Assembly (NCBI GenBank): GCA_964057225.1
Contig: OZ059899.1
Location: forward strand, 3,906,001 to 3,970,000
From: Auanema rhodensis
Taxonomy: Eukaryota; Nematoda; Chromadorea; Rhabditida; Rhabditidae
DNA length: 64,000 nucleotides
Direction: 5' to 3'
Within the stretch, counting starts at the first letter, position 1; each line of letters begins with the position of its first letter. The position numbers and the translations under genes were made by a program. Under the pieces are notes generated by a model, which saw only the letters and a program-made list of their open reading frames with translations, had not been told where the DNA came from and ran no database searches. This document shows, piece after piece, positions 1 through 11,934 of this stretch.

Positions 1-185
1 GATCTGTGTTATCAGATTTGCGCTAGCTTAAAAATGCACCGAGATATCAACTTTTATAAGTTTACACTTATATCCTCGATTTTCACCCTGAAGAATTAAT
101 TTTTTCGTTGAATAACATTGTCCATCGTCTTTGCCTTGAAAAATGGAATCTAAAAACATCTACTTTTTGCTAAATTATTTTGAAA

Positions 186-197
186 TTTTTCGAAAAA
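186..197. repeat. 12-bp palindrome TTTTTCGAAAAA in an A/T-tract cluster
   Basis: Perfect self-complementary 12-mer with TTCGAA at its centre, followed directly by a T5 run and, after a short gap, A4 and T5 runs (to p217). Alternating A and T tracts at roughly helical spacing are typical of intrinsically curved satellite DNA and of nucleosome-positioning segments; that is inference, as curvature was not calculated. The palindrome is broken in copies with C to T at p191 (for example M4, M12, M24, M32, M36, M44, M47, M51, M68, M73, M85, M99, M115) and with A to C at p197 (M56, M58). Confidence 0.7.
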
Positions 198-224
198 ATT
201 TTTGTCAAAATGTTTTTGGAAGCA

Positions 225-252
225 ATGTTGAGTGTACATGGAAACTCAACAT
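225..252. repeat. Conserved 9-bp inverted repeat in the monomer (representative copy)
   Basis: ATGTTGAGT (p225-233) and ACTCAACAT (p244-252) are exact reverse complements separated by 10 bases. The dyad could bind a dimeric protein or form a hairpin or cruciform. It lies in the least variable part of the monomer and recurs in essentially every copy at the same offset. The only arm substitution I noticed is T to A at p246 in M56 and M58 (19306-19656 and 20008-20358). The loop base p235 is T in most copies, giving TGTACA, and C in 13 copies in the right half, giving GTGCAC. A competing shorter pairing, AGTGTA (p231-236) with TACACT (p252-257), exists only when p235 is T. A function is not shown by the sequence. 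Confidence 0.85.
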
Positions 253-394
253 ACACTAATGCATCATTTTTCAAACGATCATAACTAATTTTTGTATTAA
301 GCGTTTCTCAATGTAGTATAGTGCATTCGATGCGGATTTTTAAGCTGCGTCGATCTGTGTTATCAGATTTGCGCTAGCTTAAAAATGCACCGAG

Positions 395-408
395 ATATCA
401 ACTGATAT
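395..408. repeat. Inverted repeat ATATCA-AC-TGATAT (p44-57), GA-type monomers
   Basis: In monomers with GA at p53-54, here M2, ATATCA (p44-49) and TGATAT (p52-57) are reverse complements around a 2-base centre. TT-type monomers (M1, M5, M9, M13, M17, M49, M50, M53, M55-M58, M61, M64) lack it. In the right third a G to T change at p43 (M117, M118, M128, M129, M135, M139, M145, M146, M177, M178, M180) lengthens each arm to seven bases, because the new T43 can pair with A58. The dyad is therefore variable in strength between subfamilies. Confidence 0.7.
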
Positions 409-2808
409 AAGTTTACACTCATATCCTCGATTTTCACCCTGAAGAATTAATTTTTTCGTTGAATAACATTGTCCATCGTCTTTGCCTTGAAAAAAAGAAT
501 CTAAAAACATCTACTTTTTGCTAAATTATTTTGAAATTTTTCGAAAAAATTTTTGTCAAAATGTTTTTGGAAGCAATGTTGAGTGTACATGGAAACTCAA
601 CATACACTAATGCATCATTTTTCAAACAATCATAACTAATTTTTGTATTAAGCGTTTCTCAATGTAGTATAGTGCATTCGATGCGGATTTTCAAGCTGCG
701 TCGATCTGTGTTATCAGATTTGCGCTAGCTTAAAAATGCACCGAGATATCAACTGATATAAGTTCACACATATATACCCGATTTTCACCCTGAAGAATTA
801 ATTTTTTCGTTGAATAACATTGTCCATCGTCTTTGCCTTGAAAAAAGGAATCTAAAAACATCTACTTTTTGCTAAATTATTTTGAAATTTTTCGAAAAAA
901 TTTTTGTCAAAATGTTTTTGGAAGCAATGTTGAGTGTACATGGAAACTCAACATACACTAATGCATCATTTTTCAAACGATCATAACTAATTTTTGTATT
1001 AAGCGTTTCTCAATGTAGTAAAGTGCATTCGATGCGGATTTTCAAGCTGCGTCGATCTGTGTTATCAGATTTGCGTTAGCTTAAAAATGCACCGAGATAT
1101 CAACTGATATAAGTTCACACATATATACCCGATTTTCACCCTGAAGAATTAATTTTTTCGTTGAATAACATTGTCCATCGTCTTTACCTTGAAAAAAGGA
1201 ATCCAAAAACATCTACTTTTTGCTAAAATATTCTGAAATTTTTTGAAAAAATTTTTGTCAAAATGTTTTTGGAAGCAATGTTGAGTGTACATGGAAACTC
1301 AACATACACTAATGCATCATTTTTCAAACGATCATAACTAATTTTTGTATCAAGTGTTTCTCAATGTAGTATAGTGCATTCGATGCGGATTTTTAAGCTG
1401 CGTCGATCTGTGTTATCAGATTTGCGCTAGCTTAAAAATGCACCGAGATATCAACTTTTATAAGTTTACACTTATATCCTCGATTTTCACCCTGAAGAAT
1501 TAATTTTTTCGTTGAATAACATTGTCCATCGTCTTTGCCTTGAAAAATGAAATCTAAAAACATCTACTTTTTGCTAAATTATTTTGAAATTTTTCGAAAA
1601 AATTTTTGTCAAAATGTTTTTGGAAGCAATGTTGAGTGTACATGGAAACTCAACATACACTAATGCATCATTTTTCAAACGATCATAACTAATTTTTGTA
1701 TTAAGCGTTTCTCAATGTAGTATAGTGCATTCGATGCGGATTTTTAAGCTGCGTCGATCTGTGTTATCAGATTTGCGCTAGCTTAAAAATGCACCGAGAT
1801 ATCAACTGATATAAGTTTACACTCATATCCTCGATTTTCACCCTGAAGAATTAATTTTTTCGTTGAATAACATTGTCCATCGTCTTTGCCTTGAAAAAAA
1901 GAATCTAAAAACATCTACTTTTTGCTAAATTATTTTGAAATTTTTCGAAAAAATTTTTGTCAAAATGTTTTTGGAAGCAATGTTGAGTGTACATGGAAAC
2001 TCAACATACACTAATGCATCATTTTTCAAACAATCATAACTAATTTTTGTATTAAGCGTTTCTCAATGTAGTATAGTGCATTCGATGCGGATTTTCAAGC
2101 TGCGTCGATCTGTGTTATCAGATTTGCGCTAGCTTAAAAATGCACCGAGATATCAACTGATATAAGTTCACACATATATACCCGATTTTCACCCTGAAGA
2201 ATTAATTTTTTCGTTGAATAACATTGTCCATCGTCTTTGCCTTGAAAAAAGGAATCTAAAAACATCTACTTTTTGCTAAATTATTTTGAAATTTTTCGAA
2301 AAAATTTTTGTCAAAATGTTTTTGGAAGCAATGTTGAGTGTACATGGAAACTCAACATACACTAATGCATCATTTTTCAAACGATCATAACTAATTTTTG
2401 TATCAAGTGTTTCTCAATGTAGTATAGTGCATTCGATGCGGATTTTTAAGCTGCGTCGATCTGTGTTATCAGATTTGCGCTAGCTTAAAAATGCACCGAG
2501 ATATCAACTGATATAAGTTCACACTTATATCCTCGATTTTCACCCTGAAGAATTAATTTTTTCGTTGAATAACATTGTCCATCGTCTTTGCCTTGAAAAA
2601 TGGAATCTAAAAACATCTACTTTTTGCTAAATTATTTTGAAATTTTTCGAAAAAATTTTTGTCAAAATGTTTTTGGAAGCAATGTTGAGTGTACATGGAA
2701 ACTCAACATACACTAATGCATCATTTTTCAAACGATCATAACTAATTTTTGTATCAAGTGTTTCTCAATGTAGTATAGTGCATTCGATGCGGATTTTTAA
2801 GCTGCGTC

Positions 2809-5616
2809 GATCTGTGTTATCAGATTTGCGCTAGCTTAAAAATGCACCGAGATATCAACTTTTATAAGTTTACACTTATATCCTCGATTTTCACCCTGAA
2901 GAATTAATTTTTTCGTTGAATAACATTGTCCATCGTCTTTGCCTTGAAAAATGAAATCTAAAAACATCTACTTTTTGCTAAATTATTTTGAAATTTTTCG
3001 AAAAAATTTTTGTCAAAATGTTTTTGGAAGCAATGTTGAGTGTACATGGAAACTCAACATACACTAATGCATCATTTTTCAAACGATCATAACTAATTTT
3101 TGTATTAAGCGTTTCTCAATGTAGTATAGTGCATTCGATGCGGATTTTTAAGCTGCGTCGATCTGTGTTATCAGATTTGCGCTAGCTTAAAAATGCACCG
3201 AGATATCAACTGATATAAGTTTACACTCATATCCTCGATTTTCACCCTGAAGAATTAATTTTTTCGTTGAATAACATTGTCCATCGTCTTTGCCTTGAAA
3301 AAAAGAATCTAAAAACATCTACTTTTTGCTAAATTATTTTGAAATTTTTCGAAAAAATTTTTGTCAAAATGTTTTTGGAAGCAATGTTGAGTGTACATGG
3401 AAACTCAACATACACTAATGCATCATTTTTCAAACAATCATAACTAATTTTTGTATTAAGCGTTTCTCAATGTAGTATAGTGCATTCGATGCGGATTTTC
3501 AAGCTGCGTCGATCTGTGTTATCAGATTTGCGCTAGCTTAAAAATGCACCGAGATATCAACTGATATAAGTTCACACATATATACCCGATTTTCACCCTG
3601 AAGAATTAATTTTTTCGTTGAATAACATTGTCCATCGTCTTTGCCTTGAAAAAAGGAATCTAAAAACATCTACTTTTTGCTAAATTATTTTGAAATTTTT
3701 CGAAAAAATTTTTGTCAAAATGTTTTTGGAAGCAATGTTGAGTGTACATGGAAACTCAACATACACTAATGCATCATTTTTCAAACGATCATAACTAATT
3801 TTTGTATTAAGCGTTTCTCAATGTAGTAAAGTGCATTCGATGCGGATTTTCAAGCTGCGTCGATCTGTGTTATCAGATTTGCGTTAGCTTAAAAATGCAC
3901 CGAGATATCAACTGATATAAGTTCACACATATATACCCGATTTTCACCCTGAAGAATTAATTTTTTCGTTGAATAACATTGTCCATCGTCTTTACCTTGA
4001 AAAAAGGAATCCAAAAACATCTACTTTTTGCTAAAATATTCTGAAATTTTTTGAAAAAATTTTTGTCAAAATGTTTTTGGAAGCAATGTTGAGTGTACAT
4101 GGAAACTCAACATACACTAATGCATCATTTTTCAAACGATCATAACTAATTTTTGTATCAAGTGTTTCTCAATGTAGTATAGTGCATTCGATGCGGATTT
4201 TTAAGCTGCGTCGATCTGTGTTATCAGATTTGCGCTAGCTTAAAAATGCACCGAGATATCAACTTTTATAAGTTTACACTTATATCCTCGATTTTCACCC
4301 TGAAGAATTAATTTTTTCGTTGAATAACATTGTCCATCGTCTTTGCCTTGAAAAATGAAATCTAAAAACATCTACTTTTTGCTAAATTATTTTGAAATTT
4401 TTCGAAAAAATTTTTGTCAAAATGTTTTTGGAAGCAATGTTGAGTGTACATGGAAACTCAACATACACTAATGCATCATTTTTCAAACGATCATAACTAA
4501 TTTTTGTATTAAGCGTTTCTCAATGTAGTATAGTGCATTCGATGCGGATTTTTAAGCTGCGTCGATCTGTGTTATCAGATTTGCGCTAGCTTAAAAATGC
4601 ACCGAGATATCAACTGATATAAGTTTACACTCATATCCTCGATTTTCACCCTGAAGAATTAATTTTTTCGTTGAATAACATTGTCCATCGTCTTTGCCTT
4701 GAAAAAAAGAATCTAAAAACATCTACTTTTTGCTAAATTATTTTGAAATTTTTCGAAAAAATTTTTGTCAAAATGTTTTTGGAAGCAATGTTGAGTGTAC
4801 ATGGAAACTCAACATACACTAATGCATCATTTTTCAAACAATCATAACTAATTTTTGTATTAAGCGTTTCTCAATGTAGTATAGTGCATTCGATGCGGAT
4901 TTTCAAGCTGCGTCGATCTGTGTTATCAGATTTGCGCTAGCTTAAAAATGCACCGAGATATCAACTGATATAAGTTCACACATATATACCCGATTTTCAC
5001 CCTGAAGAATTAATTTTTTCGTTGAATAACATTGTCCATCGTCTTTGCCTTGAAAAAAGGAATCTAAAAACATCTACTTTTTGCTAAATTATTTTGAAAT
5101 TTTTCGAAAAAATTTTTGTCAAAATGTTTTTGGAAGCAATGTTGAGTGTACATGGAAACTCAACATACACTAATGCATCATTTTTCAAACGATCATAACT
5201 AATTTTTGTATCAAGTGTTTCTCAATGTAGTATAGTGCATTCGATGCGGATTTTTAAGCTGCGTCGATCTGTGTTATCAGATTTGCGCTAGCTTAAAAAT
5301 GCACCGAGATATCAACTGATATAAGTTCACACTTATATCCTCGATTTTCACCCTGAAGAATTAATTTTTTCGTTGAATAACATTGTCCATCGTCTTTGCC
5401 TTGAAAAATGGAATCTAAAAACATCTACTTTTTGCTAAATTATTTTGAAATTTTTCGAAAAAATTTTTGTCAAAATGTTTTTGGAAGCAATGTTGAGTGT
5501 ACATGGAAACTCAACATACACTAATGCATCATTTTTCAAACGATCATAACTAATTTTTGTATCAAGTGTTTCTCAATGTAGTATAGTGCATTCGATGCGG
5601 ATTTTTAAGCTGCGTC
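2809..5616 (+). repeat. 8-monomer higher-order repeat, copy 2 (M9-M16)
   Basis: Second copy of the 2,808-bp block. M11 repeats A319 of M3, M12 repeats the T23/A133/C151/A175 set of M4, and M15-M16 repeat M7-M8 with C298/T302. It is followed by M17 (5617-5967), again TT type, so the same 4-mer rhythm continues for one more unit before changing. The two copies must be a recent duplication, given near identity over 2.8 kb. Confidence 0.85.
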
Positions 5617-5967
5617 GATCTGTGTTATCAGATTTGCGCTAGCTTAAAAATGCACCGAGATATCAACTTTTATAAGTTTACACTTATATCCTCGATTTTC
5701 ACCCTGAAGAATTAATTTTTTCGTTGAATAACATTGTCCATCGTCTTTGCCTTGAAAAATGAAATCTAAAAACATCTACTTTTTGCTAAATTATTTTGAA
5801 ATTTTTCGAAAAAATTTTTGTCAAAATGTTTTTGGAAGCAATGTTGAGTGTACATGGAAACTCAACATACACTAATGCATCATTTTTCAAACGATCATAA
5901 CTAATTTTTGTATTAAGCGTTTCTCAATGTAGTATAGTGCATTCGATGCGGATTTTTAAGCTGCGTC

Positions 5968-7020
5968 GATCTGTGTTATCAGATTTGCGCTAGCTTAAAA
6001 ATGCACCGAGATATCAACTGATATAAGTTTACACTCATATCCTCGATTTTCACCCTGAAGAATTAATTTTTTCGTTGAATAACATTGTCCATCGTCTTTG
6101 CCTTGAAAAATGAAATCTAAAAACATCTACTTTTTGCTAAATTATTTTGAAATTTTTCGAAAAAATTTTTGTCAAAATGTTTTTGGAAGCAATGTTGAGT
6201 GTACATGGAAACTCAACATACACTAATGCATCATTTTTCAAACGATCATAACTAATTTTTGTATTAAGCGTTTCTCAATGTAGTATAGTGCATTCGATGC
6301 GGATTTTTAAGCTGCGTCGATCTGTGTTATCAGATTTGCGCTAGCTTAAAAATGCACCGAGATATCAACTGATATAAGTTTACACTCATATCCTCGATTT
6401 TCACCCTGAAGAATTAATTTTTTCGTTGAATAACATTGTCCATCGTCTTTGCCTTGAAAAAAAGAATCTAAAAACATCTACTTTTTGCTAAATTATTTTG
6501 AAATTTTTCGAAAAAATTTTTGTCAAAATGTTTTTGGAAGCAATGTTGAGTGTACATGGAAACTCAACATACACTAATGCATCATTTTTCAAACAATCAT
6601 AACTAATTTTTGTATTAAGCGTTTCTCAATGTAGTATAGTGCATTCGATGCGGATTTTCAAGCTGCGTCGATCTGTGTTATCAGATTTGCGCTAGCTTAA
6701 AAATGCACCGAGATATCAACTGATATAAGTTCACACATATATACCCGATTTTCACCCTGAAGAATTAATTTTTTCGTTGAATAACATTGTCCATCGTCTT
6801 TGCCTTGAAAAAAGGAATCTAAAAACATCTACTTTTTGCTAAATTATTTTGAAATTTTTCGAAAAAATTTTTGTCAAAATGTTTTTGGAAGCAATGTTGA
6901 GTGTACATGGAAACTCAACATACACTAATGCATCATTTTTCAAACGATCATAACTAATTTTTGTATTAAGCGTTTCTCAATGTAGTAAAGTGCATTCGAT
7001 GCGGATTTTCAAGCTGCGTC
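5968..7020 (+). repeat. 3-monomer repeat, copy 1 (M18-M20)
   Basis: M18 is chimeric: its front matches the T69C class (GA at p53-54, C at p69), while its p143-146 reads ATGA as in the TT class. M19 is ordinary T69C class with AAAG, and M20 is the p68A class with A319. The three recur without a difference I could find at 7021-8073. Confidence 0.85.
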
Positions 7021-8073
7021 GATCTGTGTTATCAGATTTGCGCTAGCTTAAAAATGCACCGAGATATCAACTGATATAAGTTTACACTCATATCCTCGAT
7101 TTTCACCCTGAAGAATTAATTTTTTCGTTGAATAACATTGTCCATCGTCTTTGCCTTGAAAAATGAAATCTAAAAACATCTACTTTTTGCTAAATTATTT
7201 TGAAATTTTTCGAAAAAATTTTTGTCAAAATGTTTTTGGAAGCAATGTTGAGTGTACATGGAAACTCAACATACACTAATGCATCATTTTTCAAACGATC
7301 ATAACTAATTTTTGTATTAAGCGTTTCTCAATGTAGTATAGTGCATTCGATGCGGATTTTTAAGCTGCGTCGATCTGTGTTATCAGATTTGCGCTAGCTT
7401 AAAAATGCACCGAGATATCAACTGATATAAGTTTACACTCATATCCTCGATTTTCACCCTGAAGAATTAATTTTTTCGTTGAATAACATTGTCCATCGTC
7501 TTTGCCTTGAAAAAAAGAATCTAAAAACATCTACTTTTTGCTAAATTATTTTGAAATTTTTCGAAAAAATTTTTGTCAAAATGTTTTTGGAAGCAATGTT
7601 GAGTGTACATGGAAACTCAACATACACTAATGCATCATTTTTCAAACAATCATAACTAATTTTTGTATTAAGCGTTTCTCAATGTAGTATAGTGCATTCG
7701 ATGCGGATTTTCAAGCTGCGTCGATCTGTGTTATCAGATTTGCGCTAGCTTAAAAATGCACCGAGATATCAACTGATATAAGTTCACACATATATACCCG
7801 ATTTTCACCCTGAAGAATTAATTTTTTCGTTGAATAACATTGTCCATCGTCTTTGCCTTGAAAAAAGGAATCTAAAAACATCTACTTTTTGCTAAATTAT
7901 TTTGAAATTTTTCGAAAAAATTTTTGTCAAAATGTTTTTGGAAGCAATGTTGAGTGTACATGGAAACTCAACATACACTAATGCATCATTTTTCAAACGA
8001 TCATAACTAATTTTTGTATTAAGCGTTTCTCAATGTAGTAAAGTGCATTCGATGCGGATTTTCAAGCTGCGTC
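7021..8073 (+). repeat. 3-monomer repeat, copy 2 (M21-M23)
   Basis: Tandem duplicate of M18-M20 (1,053 bp). The chimeric M18/M21 type occurs only in these two places, so the chimera arose first and was then duplicated together with its two neighbours. Confidence 0.85.
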
Positions 8074-11000
8074 GATCTGTGTTATCAGATTTGCGCTAGC
8101 TTAAAAATGCACCGAGATATCAACTGATATAAGTTCACACATATATACCCGATTTTCACCCTGAAGAATTAATTTTTTCGTTGAATAACATTGTCCATCG
8201 TCTTTGCCTTGAAAAAAGGAATCCAAAAACATCTACTTTTTGCTAAAATATTCTGAAATTTTTTGAAAAAATTTTTGTCAAAATGTTTTTGGAAGCAATG
8301 TTGAGTGTACATGGAAACTCAACATACACTAATGCATCATTTTTCAAACGATCATAACTAATTTTTGTATCAAGTGTTTCTCAATGTAGTATAGTGCATT
8401 CGATGCGGATTTTTAAGCTGCGTCGATCTGTGTTATCAGATTTGCGCTAGCTTAAAAATGCACCGAGATATCAACTGATATAAGTTCACACTTATATCCT
8501 CGATTTTCACCCTGAAGAATTAATTTTTTCGTTGAATAACATTGTCAATCGTCTTTGCCTTGAAAAATGGAATCTAAAAACATCTACTTTTTGCTAAATT
8601 ATTTTGAAATTTTTCGAAAAAATTTTTGTCAAAATGTTTTTGGAAGCAATGTTGAGTGTACATGGAAACTCAACATACACTAATGCATCATTTTTCAAAC
8701 GATCATAACTAATTTTTGTATCAAGTGTTTCTCAATGTAGTATAGTGCATTCGATGCGGATTTTTAAGCTGCGTCGATCTGTGTTATCAGATTTGCGCTA
8801 GCTTAAAAATGCACCGAGATATCAACTGATATAAGTTCACACTTATATCCTCGATTTTCACCCTGAAGAATTAATTTTTTCGTTGAATAACATTGTCCAT
8901 CGTCTTTGCCTTAAAAAATGGAATCTAAAAACATCTACTTTTTGCTAAATTATTTTGAAATTTTTCGAAAAAATTTTTGTCAAAATGTTTTTGGAAGCAA
9001 TGTTGAGTGTACATGGAAACTCAACATACACTAATGCATCATTTTTCAAACGATCATAACTAATTTTTGTATCAAGTGTTTCTCAATGTAGTATAGTGCA
9101 TTCGATGCGGATTTTTAAGCTGCGTCGATCTGTGTTATCAGATTTGCGCTAGCTTAAAAATGCACCGAGATATCAACTGATATAAGTTCACACTTATATC
9201 CTCGATTTTCACCCTGAAGAATTAATTTTTTCGTTGAATAACATTGTCCATCGTCTTTGCCTTGAAATAAGGAATCTAAAAACATCTACTTTTTGCTAAA
9301 TTATTTTGAAATTTTTCGAAAAAATTTTTGTCAAAATGTTTTTGGAAGCAATGTTGAGTGTACATGGAAACTCAACATACACTAATGCATCATTTTTCAA
9401 ACGATCATAACTAATTTTTGTATTAAGCGTTTCTCAATGTAGTATAGTGCATTCGATGCGGATTTTCAAGCTGCGTCGATCTGTGTTATCAGATTTGCGC
9501 TAGCTTAAAAATGCACCGAGATATCAACTGATATAAGTTCACACATATATACCCGATTTTCACCCTGAAGAATTAATTTTTTCGTTGAATAACATTGTCC
9601 ATCGTCTTTGCTTTGAAAAAAGGAATCTAAAAACATCTACTTTTCGCTAAATTATTCTGAAATTTTTCGAAAAAATTTTTGTCAAAATGTTTTTGGAAGC
9701 AATGTTGAGTGTACATGGAAACTCAACATACACTAATGCATCATTTTTCAAACGATCATAACTAATTTTTGTATCAAGTGTTTCTCAATGTAGTATAGTG
9801 CATTCGATGCGGATTTTTAAGCTGCGTCGATCTGTGTTATCAGATTTGCGCTAGCTTAAAAATGCACCGAGATATCAACTGATATAAGTTCACACTTATA
9901 TCCTCGATTTTCACCCTGAAGAATTAATTTTTTCGTTGAATAACATTGTCCATCGTCTTTGCCTTGAAAAATGGAATCTAAAAACATCTACTTTTTGCTA
10001 AATTATTTTGAAATTTTTCGAAAAAATTTTTGTCAAAATGTTTTTGGAAGCAATGTTGAGTGTACATGGAAACTCAACATACACTAATGCATCATTTTTC
10101 AAACGATCATAACTAATTTTTGTATCAAGTGTTTCTCAATGTAGTATAGTGCATTCGATGCGGATTTTTAAGCTGCGTCGATCTGTGTTATCAGATTTGC
10201 GCTAGCTTAAAAATGCACCGAGATATCAACTGATATAAGTTCACACTTATATCCTCGATTTTCACCCTGAAGAATTAATTTTTTCGTTGAATAACATTGT
10301 CCATCGTCTTTGCCTTGAAAAATGGAATCTAAAAACATCTACTTTTTGCTAAATTATTTTGAAATTTTTCGAAAAAATTTTTGTCAAAATGTTTTTGGAA
10401 GCAATGTTGAGTGTACATGGAAACTCAACATACACTAATGCATCATTTTTCAAACGATCATAACTAATTTTTGTATTAAGCGTTTCTCAATGTAGTATAG
10501 TGCATTCGATGCGGATTTTTAAGCTGCGTCGATCTGTGTTATCAGATTTGCGCTAGCTTAAAAATGCACCGAGATATCAACTGATATAAGTTCACACTTA
10601 TATCCTCGATTTTCACCCTGAAGAATTAATTTTTTCGTTGAATAACCTTGTCCATCGTCTTTTCCTTGAAAAATGGAATCTAAAAACATCTACTTTTTGC
10701 TAAATTATTTTGAAATTTTTCGAAAAAATTTTTGTCAAAATGTTTTTGGAAGCAATGTTGAGTGTACATGGAAACTCAACATACACTAATGCATCATTTT
10801 TCAAACGATCATAACTAATTTTTGTATTAAGCGTTTCTCAATGTATTATAGTGCATTCGATGCGGATTTTCAAGCTGCGTCGATCTGTGTTATCAGATTT
10901 GCGCTAGCTTAAAAATGCACCGAGATATCAACTGATATAAGTTCACACATATATACCCGATTTTCACCCTGAAGAATTAATTTTTTCGTTGAATAACATT

Positions 11001-11934
11001 GTCCATCGTCTTTGCCTTGAAAAAAGGAATCTAAAAACATCTACTTTTTGCTAAATTATTCTGAAATTTTTTGAAAAAATTTTTGTCAAAATGTTTTTGG
11101 AAGCAATGTTGAGTGTACATGGAAACTCAACATACACTAATGCATCATTTTTCAAACGATCATAACTAATTTTTGTATCAAGTGTTTCTCAATGTAGTAT
11201 AGTGCATTCGATGCGGATTTTTAAGCTGCGTCGATCTGTGTTATCAGATTTGCGCTAGCTTAAAAATGCACCGAGATATCAACTGATATAAGTTCACACT
11301 TATATCCTCGATTTTCACCCTGAAGAATTAATTTTTTCGTTGAATAACATTGTCCATCGTCTTTGCCTTGAAAAATGGAATCTAAAAACATCTACTTTTT
11401 GCTAAATTATTTTGAAATTTTTCGAAAAAATTTTTGTCAAAATGTTTTTGGAAGCAATGTTGAGTGTACATGGAAACTCAACATACACTAATGCATCATT
11501 TTTCAAACGATCATAACTAATTTTTGTATTAAGCGTTTCTCAATGTAGTATAGTGCATTCGATGCGGATTTTTAAGCTGCGTCGATCTGTGTTATCAGAT
11601 TTGCGCTAGCTTAAAAATGCACCGAGATATCAACTGATATAAGTTCACACTTATATCCTCGATTTTCACCCTGAAGAATTAATTTTTTCGTTGAATAACC
11701 TTGTCCATCGTCTTTTCCTTGAAAAATGGAATCTAAAAACATCTACTTTTTGCTAAATTATTTTGAAATTTTTCGAAAAAATTTTTGTCAAAATGTTTTT
11801 GGAAGCAATGTTGAGTGTACATGGAAACTCAACATACACTAATGCATCATTTTTCAAACAATCATAACTAATTTTTGTATTAAGCGTTTCTCAATGTAGT
11901 ATAGTGCATTCGATGCGGATTTTCAAGCTGCGTC
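7723..11934 (+). repeat. 12-monomer higher-order repeat, copy 1 (M23-M34)
   Basis: A 4,212-bp block with an ordered set of rare markers: A319 (M23), C151/A175 (M24), A123 (M25), A138 in p131-146 (M26), TAAGG at p143-147 (M27), C168 (M28), C117/T133 with T316 (M31), T191 (M32). The same order occurs exactly 4,212 bp downstream. Differences noticed: base 9612 is T here and C at 13824; and the last monomer, M34, differs from M46 in its 3' part (A277, G316 against G277, T316). The tail of M34 instead matches M22, which places the duplication joint inside M34. Confidence 0.85.

Larger units (their letters stand above)
1..351 (+). repeat. Reference monomer (M1) of the 351-bp satellite
   Basis: M1 is used as the coordinate frame for all other copies. 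It has 56 C and 52 G (about 31% G+C) and 12 CpG dinucleotides, more than the roughly 8.3 expected from composition. Landmarks, p = position in the monomer: GATC at p1; GCTAGC p22-27; GATATC p43-48; the near-invariant block p78-93; A/T tracts concentrated in p138-p217; palindrome TTTTTCGAAAAA p186-197; inverted repeat p225-252; ATGCAT p259-264; second GATC p277-280; small inverted repeat p323-333. The start at GATC is my choice of phase; the biological unit could begin anywhere. M1 is of the variant class with TT at p53-54, found only left of 22.5 kb. It has no reading frame longer than about 60 codons. Confidence 0.95.
1..2808 (+). repeat. 8-monomer higher-order repeat, copy 1 (M1-M8)
   Basis: Eight monomers forming two related 4-mers: TT type, T69C type, p68A/74A/76C type, then a fourth that alternates between a divergent copy (M4: T at p23, A at p133, C at p151, A at p175) and a plain copy (M8). 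M3 carries A at p319; its 4-mer counterpart M7 does not and instead has C298/T302. Every diagnostic site recurs 2,808 bp later in M9-M16. The only difference I noticed is in M1, which reads ATGG where M9 reads ATGA at p143-146. Confidence 0.85.

Noticed and set aside
55-60. TATA-like TATAAG in the monomer as a promoter
   Set aside because: A common word in AT-rich DNA, with no conserved start-site context or downstream gene. Satellite transcription is possible but not shown.
100-120. CENP-B box (TTCGNNNNANNCGGG) near the TTCGTTGAATAACA stretch
   Set aside because: TTCG and the central A are correctly spaced, but the required CGGG is ACAT. The match is not good enough, and no other position in the monomer fits.
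157-200. Homology to the Drosophila 359-bp 1.688 satellite
   Set aside because: Length and a short CACTTTTTGC-like stretch recalled from memory look similar, but a few AT-rich words are not evidence. A database search with a full monomer is needed; significant end-to-end alignment would support it.
24-338. RNA polymerase III A and B boxes (TAGCTTAAAA near p24; CATTCGATGCG near p326)
   Set aside because: Both matches are partial, and they are about 300 bp apart within a monomer, too far for a normal internal promoter. No tRNA-like or SINE structure was found.
1-351. Monomer as a diverged dimer of a unit of about 175 bp
   Set aside because: Comparing halves by eye (for example p97-115 with p264-284) shows only weak AT-rich similarity. 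A self-alignment of the monomer consensus would decide; an alignment well above shuffled controls would support it.
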